From Boswellia sacra (taxonomy: Eukaryota > Streptophyta > Magnoliopsida > Sapindales > Burseraceae): a DNA stretch of 64,000 nucleotides. A program made the position numbers and the translations under genes. The stretch spans positions 248,001-312,000 of the forward strand of contig SNVD02008776.1 of NCBI GenBank assembly GCA_013180625.2, written 5' to 3'. Every line of letters starts with the position of its first letter. The first letter of the stretch is position 1. Positions 53,209 to 64,000 of the stretch are shown piece by piece. Under the pieces are notes generated by a model. It had not been told where the DNA came from. It worked only from the letters and a program-made list of their open reading frames with translations, and did not search any database.

Positions 53209-55206
53209 ATGGATTCTTTAGAAAAAAATTTAGCAAATCACATGAAAACTAGTTTGGAAAGTGAGGATGACATATTTAATATAGGTAGTGAGTCTGAAGG
53301 CACTACACGACAAGGTATGATTCAAAGCAGGACACGTAAGAGAAAGTTAACTTTAGAAGTGTGAAAGTTTTTTGATATACTACCAGGGGAATAGTATCTA
53401 GATAAGAAGCAAAGATCAAAATGCAACTTATATAGGGCGATTTACATTTCTGAATCAAGGAATGGAACGGTAATTTGAAGCGGCATTTTGGAGTCATGCC
53501 GCATAAGAAATCCCTGTGATGTAGGTCAGTATATGATAAACCAAACTGATGGCTATATAGGAATGCGTAGTCCTAAATTTGATCCTATTGTCTTTCGTGA
53601 AATATTGTTTGTTGCACTTATTATGCATGATTTGCCATTTCAATGTGTTGAGTATAATGGTATTAGGAGGCTTTTCACTTATTTGAATGATGAGGTGAAT
53701 CCCATTTTTAGAAATACTACCAAGGTTGATATATTAAGATATATAATAGGGAAAGGGTCAAAATAAAAGCCATGTTAAAGGAAGCACTAGGTAGAATTAG
53801 TCTAACCTTTGATTTATGGACTTCCAGAACTACTGATGGGTATTTGTGTCTTAGAACACATTTTCTTGATAAAAATTGGGTTTTACAAAAAAAGTGTTAA
53901 ACTTTTATGCTTTGCTACCTCCATATTCTGGTGTTAATTTGTCTCATATAATATACAAGTTGCTAAGTGAGTGGAGCATTGAAAAAAAGATATTCTCAAT
54001 CACTTTGGATAATGCTTCATCTAACGATACTTGTGTTGAGATTCTGAGATTCCAAGGAAAGCATTATTATCTGATGTAGATTTCTTGCATATTCGTTGTT
54101 GTGCTCATATCCTTAATTTGATTGTACAAGGGGGATTGAAACAAATAGGTGAAGCAATCTTTAAAATTCGTGAGAGCATTAAGTATGTCAGGACTACAAG
54201 GAACCAAAAAAAAAAACTTTTCTTGAATGTTTGAAACAGGTGTCTTTAGAATGTAAAATGGGTTTGAGCCAAGATGTTCTTACGAGATGGAATTCTACTT
54301 TTCTTATGCTCGAAAGTGCCATGTATTACAGGCAAGCTTTTTGTCATATGCAGTTAAGTGATTCTAATTATATTCTTTGCCCTTCTCCCAATGAGTGGTT
54401 GAAAGTGGAGAAAATTAGCAACTTTTTGAATGCATTTTATGAGACTACATGTACTTTTTCAGCACAAAGTACCCAACTTCATCTTTGTACTTTCCTAAAG
54501 TGCTTGTGGCTCGTTTGACTTTGAAGCAACACTTGGATAGTGAATATGATTACTTAAAGAAAATGGTTGCACATATGTTGTCTAATTTTGAGAAGTATTG
54601 GTCAAATTATTGCATTGTTTTGGCTATAACAGTTGTCTTGGATCCACTATACAAAATGCAATTTGTGGAGTTTGCATATAAAAATCTTTATGGGGACGAT
54701 TTTGAGATTAAGTTGTCTAAAGTTAGAGAGAATTTATTTTCTTTGTACAATGAGTATAAAAAAAAAAAATTCAACTTCTAGTGCACCTTCTTCGTCCAAA
54801 GATCGTGGTGATATAATTTGTCAAGACATGTCTACTCGAAAGCTATGGAAGCTGTTCTATTAGAGGTAAAAAAAAACTAAACTTTTCAAAAACAAAATAT
54901 TTGTGTTATTTACTTATTCATTTCATTAATAATTCTTATTTCTTATGATATGTACAAGAATTTGATCAAGTTGACAGTGTTAGACAAACAATTTCAAATC
55001 AAAAGACATAATTAGAGTTATATTTGGATGAACTAAGGACAAAATTGTCAACCAATTTGGATATTCTTCTATTTTGGAAGGGAAACGAGTTTCATTAATC
55101 CTGAACTTGCTTGCATGTCTCATGATATTTTAAGCATTCCAGTTTCTACGGTTGCATCTGAGTCAGCTTTTAGTGTTGGTGGATGAGTTCTTGATCAATT
55201 CAGAAG
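53209..55206 (+). pseudogene. hAT-family transposase, broken
   Basis: Starts MDSLEKNLANHMKTSLES. The catalytic region reads across frameshifts: ISLTFDLWTSRTTDGYLCL near 53800 with the first Asp, then KKVLNFYALLPPYSGVNLSH, FSITLDNASSNDTCVEILR near 54005 with the second Asp, FLHIRCCAHILNLIVQGGL near 54085, QDVLTRWNSTFLMLE near 54270, and a C-terminal dimerisation domain LELYLDELRTKL..NLDIL, LSIPVSTVASESAFSVGG and VLDQF at 55015-55200. The BED zinc finger, normally N-terminal, is not readable near 53330-53460. Stops at 53362, 53391, 54076, 54231 and 55184, among others. RICESLEEPER/DAYSLEEPER-like. Cut at FRS by the CACTA end. Confidence 0.85.
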
Positions 55207-55208
55207 CC

Positions 55209-55640
55209 ACTACAAGAAATTCTAAAATATTTGACGCATAGACTTTAATATATTTGAGGGTTTTTTTAAAAGGAGTCAAATACGATGAAGCTTCAAAAAG
55301 TCAACCCGCTTTTTCTATTTATTTGACACTTATCTTAACACGTCTTAATTACAGAATAGCCATTACTTAAATATATGAATATTGCCTTTCCCTCTTTCCA
55401 TTTCGTGTTTCCCCCTTCTATTTTGCCCTAGCCGCCACATTTTTTCTCATTCCCTCGCTGCACTTCACTCATTCACCAATTGAATCACTCAACTTCTCCC
55501 TCACTCTCTTCATCGATCCGTCACTCCCATGGTCCCTTCCTCACTCCCTCATCAATTCCTCTCTCATGCATGTGACATAATTCTGACGCATCAGGTCACT
55601 CACTCATTGAAATAACTGACTGATTTTGATTTCTCACGCT
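55209..55640 (+). mobile_element. CACTA (En/Spm) transposon 5' end
   Basis: CACTACAAGAAATTCTAAAA is the classical CACTA terminal inverted repeat. Repeats of TTTGAC/TGACGCAT at 55237, 55270, 55320 and 55585 fit subterminal transposase-binding motifs. It interrupts the hAT dimerisation domain. The matching TTTCTTGTAGTG end is not in the window, so the element extends beyond 64000 or is truncated. A 3-bp duplication cannot be tested. Confidence 0.7.
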
Positions 55641-58600
55641 TCTATTCTCTCCATCATTGTGTATGTTTCTCTCCTCTCCTCTTGTCTCTCTTGCTCTCTG
55701 TTCTCTTTCATTTTCCTAGCGAAGCCGATTTTTTTTCTTGTTTAGGGCTCGGTTGAGTGGCTTGTTTTCGATTTTGGGGCTGGTAAAATGTTATGTACTT
55801 TCTTTAACAGTAGCTCAATTTGTTGTTGAGATTGTTCTGATTTTGTTTATATGGACTTATAATTTTTTGCCGAAACAAAAAAAGCTAACGATGCCCAAGT
55901 AATCTTTTATGCTAGAGTTTTTGTTTGTTTGTTTGTTTAGTGGTTTGATTTGCTTCTTCATTTTTGTGGTAGTGATACTTATTATGGGTAATGATGTTTC
56001 TCTTGGGAGCTTGCTATAATTTCGCCGCTTGCCGTAGTCCACTCATCAGGTAATTAATCTTTTATGCTGGAGTGTATCTCCGATTTCTTTTGTCATCTTT
56101 TTTCTATTTGTTTATCCACTTCCCATCCTACTCTACATCAAGGTAATTTATAATATGCTTCATTTTTTATGGAAAACATAGTGGAGAGTTCTAGTGTCAT
56201 CTCTTCTAAAGATAAGAAAAAATATAATTGAAAAGCTTAATTATGGATATTAACTCTCATGAAGTAAATTCACATCTTTAGCAAACTAATAGATTTTGAA
56301 TTGGCAATTGGCCATTAAAATATTGAGGCCTTCCAAGTGGCAGAATTCCTAGAACAATAGAGTTTTTTCTTGACATAAGAAACAAATAGATATATTACTA
56401 AAGAAGGATAAGATACTGATTAATTTAAGTGGAAATAAATAAGTTATTAGGATGGGTATAAATATAAACTATGCTAGCTCGACAATTATATGAAGAAATA
56501 ATAAAATTTACAAGTTTTAATGCTTTATTATATTGTATACATATTAGAATATTATAAAACTATTAATGTTTGCTTTAATGTACTATAATACGAGTCTCAC
56601 TAGTATTGAAAGTAATTAATTTTAATTGAAAGTGATAAAAATTTCTACATTGTACATTTAATGCCATGCAAAACTGACTTTTTTTTTTTTTTAAGATAGC
56701 TTGACTCTAATATGATATAAAGGCTTTTATGTTTATAGCTCTTATGTAAGAACTTTGTCGTTAGGTAAATTACTTTAAAACGTTCACATTGCAGTAGTTT
56801 AGCTTACATGAGCACACACTAATCATAATCTTCTCTTATTATATACATAGATTACCCTTTTGACTTTAACAGAAAAGAAGCTATACTGGCACATATAATT
56901 TATTAGCCAGTGCAAAAAATGCAAAAGGACAAAAGCGCAGCAAAGCTTCAGATTTGGCTAAAACCATTGGGTTTGCTCCTGAATATGAGATTGGATCGAA
57001 GTCTTCCTCTATCAATATTCAACGTGAGCATGAAAAGGAGGTAAAACCTTGAAAGAGGACAGCATCAAAGAGGGTTGACGTCTAGAGGTTTGTGATCTTT
57101 AAGTAATCAAGTGCTTATTTATTTTTAGAGTAATATATTGGCACACATAATTTCTTTAGTTGTTAATAATATAAATTTGGGTTAAGCTCTGATGTTGTAT
57201 ACTTAAGTCTTTTACTTGAGCAACTTGGGCATTTGATCTTTTGTGTAGAAGTAAGGTTCTCCTAATTTGTTGGTCTTAGAATTTTATAATACTAATTTTT
57301 TTTTTCATGTTTTTGCTAAAACATGGATATGGCAGCTTGCATGTAAAGTCTTTTCTTGAAGGAATATGAAATTAGAATTTGGCTCAAGATTTGTACCAGC
57401 TGATTAGACATTTGTTTAGTTATATAAACCTATGGTCTTTGATGTGTAGGCTCAAAGAGGCTAAAGAAGTGGGTGGCCCACAAACTAGAAAAGGAGACGT
57501 AACAAATCAAAGTCGAAAGTAATTCAAAGTATGCACTAAAAGGGAAAATGCAAGATGGCTTATTCGTATGGACCCATTACTAGAAAGGTATTGATCAATC
57601 CATTATGCATCTTGCAAATAGTTTGACACCAAATTTTTATGTGTATTCTTCATGGTCTATCTCCGCAATTTATAATCTGAATTTTAGGAATCCAAGGCAT
57701 AGAAATGTTCCATCCGTATCACTTTGTGGGACTATATACTACTTTTGGTAATGTTGATGTCCAAGATCCAGATTTTGAGGCTATCTAAGATAAGTCTTGA
57801 TCATGATGTTTTTGTTCTATCATAAGGTTTGGTGTTTAATGAATGGGGATTAAATAAATTTCAGATAAATTTAAGTAATTTATTGAATCAAATCAAATTA
57901 ATTAGTTGGCTAAATTAACTTTATAAACTAAAATGATCGATTAAATTAGTCTATTAAATCAAATAGAATTAATTAAAATAATAAATTAAAGAAGATTATT
58001 ATTGCATTGAATATTTGATTGAATAATTATATTGAATTGAATCAATTAAGCATAATAGTAATCTTCCAAATGTTTGAACACTGACTTCAAATTTTATGCA
58101 ATCTACCCAGCTTGTGATTTGATTTTGGTAGGAACTGAATTGCCTGGAGAATCTCCTGTAATTAAGTTCGTATGTGGACTAAAATAAAGCATTCATTCAA
58201 AACAAAAGCATGAATTATCAAAGGCTGATAAAGCATGCACTAGAAGGGAAAATGTGTGTGTATGTATGATTCTATGAAAGTATATATAATGTGCCTTTTA
58301 ATTTTGTTATCTAGAATTAAGTAATTTCAATAGCTAATTCACCAATTTAATGGATGAATTGAATATGGATCAGATCCAAACAAGTAGCTGCTTGGATCTT
58401 CTTGCTTGTACTTTGTTACAAAAGTAATTGAAAAAGAAATGTTATTTGATATGTTTATTTGCTATTTTGAATGACTTCTCTGCCATCTAATTATAGTTTT
58501 TATAAAGTCAAACAACATCTTGTTTTCGAAGTTGTAGTAATGTGAGCTTATCGTTTAAATCTTCATCAGACTTAGATGCTATATGTTGGCCACTATTGTA

Positions 58601-59890
58601 AGAGAATAATTTGTTGCTTTACAAAATCTTGTAGGTAACTAATCTAGTTATTTTTCTTTTCTATAATCTTGTACATTAACCTGATTGGAATCATTATTAG
58701 AATCATTATCATGTTACTATTTTTTTAATTGTTTTATGGTTTTATTTATACAGAAAAACAAGGATTCAATAACAAATGCTGAGCTTATTCTCAATGGTTG
58801 GAAATTTCATCTTTTAATACTTTCTAAGAGATTTGTTGAATTAGTTGTTTACTTTGTTTATAAATTAATGCCTTGGAGTTGATGCAAGTTCTGCCAAGTC
58901 ACATGCTTTATCCTTAGCTTCATGGTTTATTTCAAAATCACGATTAGAAATAAATTTTATAACTAAATAAAAAAAGATATGTTGGTTAATTTTGTATGAT
59001 TTTTGTGAATGAATGCTGATTTACCTTTTTTTGCTTACATTCAATGAAAATGTCTTGCACTCCTAGCCACACTCATTTCCCATGTAAAGTATTATCTTAC
59101 ATATTTTGCAATCATCCCATATAATTTTGAAACTTATTTTTGTTTTGCTTGTAGAGATTAGGAAATAAAAAATTTGATGGTGAGGTAAGTTCTTAACAGA
59201 AGTAAATTTAATAACTAAAAATAAGTACAAATAAATCAATGAAGATGAATCACATGCATAACTTCCTAAAACCTAAATGATGCCTAACTACAATTTGTTT
59301 TGGTACTTATCCTAGGTGGACTTCAAGTTCTACAATATGAAATTATATTACATGCTTGTTGTAGCATGGACAATAGGGCTCACCCCTATTGTCATTCATT
59401 AACAATAGTGTTCTTGGTATGTTCAAAATGCCACGTAACCTTGGTATGTTTTTGGATGTTTAGAGTCCTTATTTCATTGTTATGAGCTTGTTTTTCCCAT
59501 GGTATTCAAATAAATTGTAGCTGTGGATTGGTTTTTTGTTTTTCCATTGTTCTTTTAGTCCAGCCTGGATGCGATTGGGCAGGGAGATTGAAGTAACCGC
59601 ATGGAATGTACCAAAATAATAATACAAAATCCATTAAACTTATTTTTTGTGTGTGCATGGCATGAGTTAAACTAATGAGGTTCCAACTGAAATGCAGATA
59701 GGCTAATTGGCCAGGTTACCAATTCACCTAACTGACTTGTTGGGCTAGTCCTGTTATAATTATTATCTCCTTGGTTTGTTCATATTTTTATTTCTAAATT
59801 GGGTTTCTAATCATAATTATTACTGCTGCAACAAGTAGTTGACTGTAATCCATTATTATTGTTTCTGCTAAATTCTAAGCTTTTTTTTTT
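55641..59890 (+). other. sequence downstream of the CACTA end, exon-like pieces of unknown origin
   Basis: Mostly AT-rich, intron-like DNA. One stretch, 56880-57050, reads KNAKGQKRSKASDLAKTIGF, APEYEIGSKSSSINI before a stop at 57050, and 57450-57590 gives KEVGGPQTRKGDVTNQSRK, stop, and ENARWLIRMDPLLER. I recognise neither. No CACTA transposase is seen. It may be a decayed CACTA interior or captured DNA. Confidence 0.35.
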
Positions 59891-59942
59891 TTTTATTGTG
59901 TTAAATTAAGGTGTTGAGAGAGATGGATTATTGATTGGAATC

Positions 59943-60861
59943 ATGAGCAAAAGAGAAATGGGAAAGAAGAAAGAAGAGAGGGTGATGGATGAGAAAGAAG
60001 AGTTTGATAACGGGGATGATGGATGCTGGTGGTGGTTGGTGGAGAAAGGCATCGGAGCTTCATTTTTGTGTATTGCTCTGTTTGCGTTACTAGTTTGAGT
60101 TGCTATGTCACTCTATCCTTAATTTGGAGCTGGTAATCCTCCCAAGTATGGGGATTATGAAGCGCATAGGCACTGGATGGAGATCACTACCAATCTTCCA
60201 GTTATAGACTGGTACCGTAACAGTACTGTCAATAATCTTAGTTACTGGGGTCTTGACTATCCTCCCCTCACTGCCTACCAGAGTTACATTCATGGCATTT
60301 TTCTTAGATTTTTTGATCCAGACTCTGTTGCCCTCTTTTCTTCTCGTGGTTATGAAAACCTATATCGGGTTCGTATCATTACACTTTTTTTATGATCACC
60401 CTTCAGTTACTGATTTTTAAATTTTCTTTCACTTTCTAATTTATGTCTGTTTTTCTTTGCAAAAAACTGCTGATGAGATGGACAGTTCTATCCTCTGATG
60501 CTCTGATATTCTTTCCTGCTGCTTTTTATTTTGTTTTCGTGTTCTACACTAATCACAACAACATCTGAAAAAGCGACATAGGGTGGCACATTGCAATTCT
60601 TCTAATCAATCCGTGTCTGATATTAATCGACCATGGTCATTTTCAGGTATTAAAGATCTTTTGTTTAGTTGCTTGTTACTTGTTCCTTTTGTTTACTGTT
60701 TATTCTAAATTGTCAATAAATACCATTTCTCATTCTTTATGGTTCTCAATCAGTACAACTGCATCAGCTTGGGCCTTACCGTGGGTGCTATTGCTGGTAT
60801 CTTTGCTCAGAAGGATCTTCTAGCTAGTTTCCTATTCACTATTGCTCTCAACCATAAACAG
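59943..60861 (+). pseudogene. ALG6: ALG6 (dolichyl-P-Glc:Man9GlcNAc2-PP-dolichol alpha-1,3-glucosyltransferase), 5' fragment
   Basis: ALG6 adds the first glucose to the N-glycan precursor in the ER membrane. Exon 1 (about 59943-60369): MSKREMGKKKEERVMDEKEE, an acidic stretch, a first membrane segment, then [59 protein letters not shown], with the conserved D-Y-E-A and [10 protein letters not shown] motifs. Exon 2 (about 60467-60646): LLMRWTVLSSDALIFFPAAF to LILIDHGHFQ. Exon 3 (60754-60861): YNCISLGLTVGAIAGIF, LNHKQ. Stops at 60096 (TGA), 60120 (TAA) and 60566 (TGA, where family members have Arg), and the exon 2 acceptor reads CAAAA in place of CAG. The remaining exons (about two thirds of the protein) are absent. 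Confidence 0.88.
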
Positions 60862-62067
60862 GTGCTTTCTCCATGTTACTCTCGCTTTGCGTTATAGCTT
60901 TTCAATTATCTTTCTAAGCTTTTGCATTTATCCCAAATAGTAGCAAATTTTACCTATTATAACCATAGGTAGTTCAAATATGCTTAAAACCCTCCAATCC
61001 TCCAATTTGTAGACCTTTGCTGTGCCAAATTATCAATTGGGTTTTATATAGGTTTTTTTTTAAATCTTTTTTATTTTTATAATTTTAGTAATTAACTGAT
61101 TCATGTTCATACAATATTTGTCTTCATACTATCTCTCTAGTCTATTAATTTCTTATCATGTACTTAAGGTGATGATTCATGTGATAGGTGGATAAAATGT
61201 CTATTGAATGCCTGTGATTATGGAATTGGTTATTGGTGTCAAGCAACAGAGGTTTGATGAAATCTGCTGATCTTTAGCAAAAATAGTATACATGTGGGGT
61301 CGTCTTGGGACATTTCTTAGGTTTAAATCTTATCAATAGTTTTGTATAATAAAAACTGCTCTGATGACCGATTGAATCTGAAATCTTGGCACACATTTGA
61401 TTCGGTATTACTTTTATTCCACTTAAAATTGGTTGAGGCATCGTCTGCAACCATTGAAGTTCAGAGTATTGAATTCTATCATGATTGGATTTCTGCATAG
61501 GAGCTTAGTTTCATTCAACCTTATATGGAAGTGCCAGCTGTTAGCCTACAGAACCATGCAAGCAGAATTGCCATCAAATTCAAACTCATATGATATCTTT
61601 GCATGTCTATCCTTTCTTTATCCATGTTTATATAGTTAATTTTCATATTTAATCCCTTTCATCTGCAAACTAAATACTTTGGACTCTTATAAGTTGTGTC
61701 TTTCATTACAATCAAGTGTTTTTAATATATTGCAGAAAAATGTTTGTTCATAAGGCTTTCCATGAAACTGCTGTAGTGAATTAAATCTATGACATGGTTT
61801 TGGAACTAAAGTTGAAGAAAAACGTTCTACCACTATTGAGTTGTAAAGATGAAATAAATTAGCAATATTAGCTACTACTTTGTGTGTGAAATCCTTAGAA
61901 GCGAATAGAGAGGAAGCAACACAGAAAAGAAGTTTAGTGTGATCTTGTTTTCATCTTCACTGGAGTTGTCCAAGGGTCTCTGCAAACATAAGCTTTTCTT
62001 ACAACAAATGTTTATGCAAGGTTTTTTAGCATATTGAATGAATTTTAACGTAGTTGAATTTATTTTA
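60862..62067 (+). other. intron-like spacer between ALG6 and RPN1 fragments
   Basis: AT-rich sequence after the last ALG6 exon. No further ALG6 exon (expected MSAYFAPAFF region) is found. No gene or repeat recognised; the change from ALG6 to RPN1 must occur here. Confidence 0.5.
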
Positions 62068-63476
62068 GTGGAAGAAGTATTTAAGCCACTTCAGGAGCCC
62101 AAGTCTTCTGAAGATATTTACAAGGTTTGGAAGCGGATGTGGCTCTTGGGACCCTTATTATTATCATTATTATTTTTCAGTGCCGAGGAATCTCCAAATC
62201 ATTCTTAAAGTTCACTCGTGATCCCAGATTTTGCTCTCTATCATGGTTCCTTTGTTGCCCTTAACTTTTAAAAGTATTAAAAGTTTATTTTTATAATGAA
62301 AATTTGTGCAATGAATAGTCATTGTAGTTAGACTTGCTGCTAGAGTCAGATGTGATGGTACTGATTATTCTTCTGTTATGGGGGGGGTTGACAAAAAATT
62401 GTGCATAATCGATAAAGATCTTTCCAATGAGGTTTTTCTTAGGTAAACTAGAAAGTTTATATGATTTGCTGCATTATGAGCCTTTTTTTGCTCAACAGTT
62501 TCAATTTTAGATGCTTTGGTTACTAGCGGTATACTGGTTTATGCAATTTTATAATCTCTGATTGGTGAAAAACTTGTTATTGAGATGTCTTTTTACAATG
62601 TGTCCATAATTTAGTTCATATTTCTAGCATAACGTGATTTGGTTGCAGTGTATGCTGGTTGCCTATAGATATTTGAGCTACACCTAATGTGGACCATTTA
62701 TAATTTAAGTTGAAGTATTTCATTCAAAATATTTTCTTGAATCTTGTCAGGCACACTTGCTTGATGGGCGGGCTAGTGCTGGGGCAAGTGTTGATTCTAC
62801 CAGGCAGAACTTGGCTGCTACATTTGTGAATGCGTTTGCAAATACAGGTTTTGGTCAGGTATGATGTTTGAAATTTATTAGTGCAAAATAGTGTATGGGC
62901 TTGCATTCTATTGATATCAGTTTTTATTTTATGTTGCAGGATAAGTTAATGACAGTTCAATCAGATGCTTCAGGTGGTAGCTCTTCAGGAAACTGGCTTT
63001 TTAAAAATAAAGAACACGGGAAGATGAGTGATGCAGCTAGTTTGGTATGAAGAACTTTTCATACTCTTCTTATTTGTTATTTTATCAATTTCTGTATAAG
63101 ATTCTGATCGATATTTCTTGTAATAGGGCATGATTTTACAATGGATGTTGATTATGGGCTTGCCCAAATTGATAAGTATTTCCACAGCAGTGACAATCAT
63201 GTAATTACCGGAGCACTACTAGGAGTTGGCATTGTCAATTGTGGTATTAAGAATGATTGCGATCCTGTGAGTAAATTCTTTTCTCTTTTTTCATTTTAAT
63301 TTTCTTTGATTTGCTGCTTGGAACATTGTGTGTGACTTTAATTGTTTCTCTTGCTCAATTGCTTTTGTAAGGCATTGGCACTTCTAAGCGATTATGTCAA
63401 CAAGGAAGATCCATCTGTCCGAATTGGTGCAATAATGGGCTTGGGAATTGCATATGCTGGTACTCAAAATGATCAG
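62068..63476 (+). pseudogene. RPN1: RPN1 (26S proteasome regulatory subunit, PSMD2 homologue), internal fragment
   Basis: RPN1 is a scaffold of the 19S base that binds ubiquitin receptors. Five exon pieces with GT/AG borders: 62068-62123 (QEPKSSEDIYK), 62752-62859 (AHLLDGRASAGASVDSTRQN, LAATFVNAFANTGFGQ), 62940-63044 (DKLMTVQSDASGG, GNWLFKNKEHGKMSDAASL), 63127-63267 (GMILQW then a one-base deletion; the shifted frame gives IDKYFHSSDNHVITGALLGV-like codons and CGIKNDCDP), and 63373-63476 ([35 protein letters not shown]). This is the start of the PC-repeat toroid. Exons for about the first 380 residues and the rest of the toroid are missing. The frameshift near 63144 makes it a pseudogene. Confidence 0.88.
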
Positions 63477-64000
63477 GTGAGTTTATTTTATATGTATATA
63501 TTGGCTTCTTGCCTTTTTTTTTTTGAAAAATCCGGTGGGCGATGACAACTATGTTGTTCATGGTGACTTGGGCCGTCATTTTAAAATGCTGGATAAGACT
63601 GTCATGATAAATTTTTAAGAAGCATTTGACCATACTTTGTCACTGAAATTTGATTGTTCAACTTTTAAATTAGTGGGTTAATTTCTTGTTTCTGTTCTTT
63701 TTTTGATTCTGTTATTTTAATTTATTGTGTGTATATATATATATTGATTCTTTCATTTCTGGGTGTTGGTGTGGATTTGCTTGTGTAGACCAGACATCGA
63801 AGGGGCTTTTGGCTAGATCTCTTGTTTATATGGTATGTTGTTTATTTATGGTGGAGTTGTAGAATAATTTTGGTCATTACTTAAGTTCACATTTGACTGA
63901 GTTTTCTCTGCATATTTGTTTTCATTATAGTGTGTTTTGTTGGCTTCAGTAGCAAATATACTGCTGCTTAAGTACGCTTACACATGTTTCTGTTCTGTGC
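63477..64000. other. AT-rich end of window
   Basis: Intron-like sequence after the last RPN1 exon. The next expected exon (IRNKL.PIL) is not found. A (TA)n tract lies at 63733-63744. Confidence 0.4.

Larger units (their letters stand above)
51147..55208 (+). mobile_element. hAT transposon, 3' end lost to a CACTA insertion
   Basis: The left end AAGGGTGACAATTTTTAACA at about 51147 resembles the common hAT terminus (GGGGTGGCAATTTTT), followed by a subterminal field of repeated CACGA/AACACGA motifs (51155-51450). The transposase remnant follows at 53209-55206. The element runs into CACTACAAGAAATTC at 55209, and no right end is seen. No 8-bp duplication can be checked without the other end. Confidence 0.65.

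Overview
This window is nuclear DNA of a flowering plant, probably a eudicot. It is AT-rich and has plant-type LTR retrotransposons (Ty1/copia and Ty3), hAT, CACTA and Harbinger-like DNA transposons, a P-class PPR gene, and intron-containing fragments of ALG6 and the proteasome subunit RPN1. Nearly everything is mobile DNA or its debris. I see no host gene that is clearly intact, and no rRNA, tRNA or CRISPR.

Layout. Bases 1-39084 are one decayed Angela-like Ty1/copia element (called C) whose 5' end lies outside the window. C has been split several times: by a mitochondrial nad2 fragment (1791-2097), by a repeat-rich LTR-like sequence (about 2697-8155) that itself holds a solo LTR (2722-4150), and by a large Athila-type Ty3 element (called A, minus strand, 8485-36824, target duplication GTTAT). 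A was in turn hit by a second Athila-type element (called B, plus strand, 19180-30688, target duplication TAGTT) and by an inverted LTR of its own family (8926-10292). C sits inside an RFL-like PPR gene on the minus strand, which resumes at 39085. That gene is interrupted again by a Tat-type Ty3 derivative (called D, 39668-46686, target duplication TAACT) and by a retroelement fragment of about 0.85 kb (46919-47769).

From 48.8 to 64 kb the DNA transposons follow: a Harbinger-like element (48811-50743), a hAT element with a broken transposase (about 51147-55208), and a CACTA-type end (55209) that cuts the hAT gene. Pseudogene fragments of ALG6 and RPN1 lie downstream of that end on the same strand.

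The most interesting system is in A and B. Both carry, between integrase and the 3' LTR (where Athila elements often hold an env-like frame), the same non-retroviral cargo: an unrecognised Cys-containing frame (ORFX) followed by an intronless LOG gene (cytokinin riboside 5'-monophosphate phosphoribohydrolase). These copies are decayed, but two distinguishable elements share the cargo, which suggests a retrotransposon lineage that captured and spread a hormone-activating gene. A also carries a 2.6-kb internal tandem duplication of RNase H tail, integrase and ORFX.
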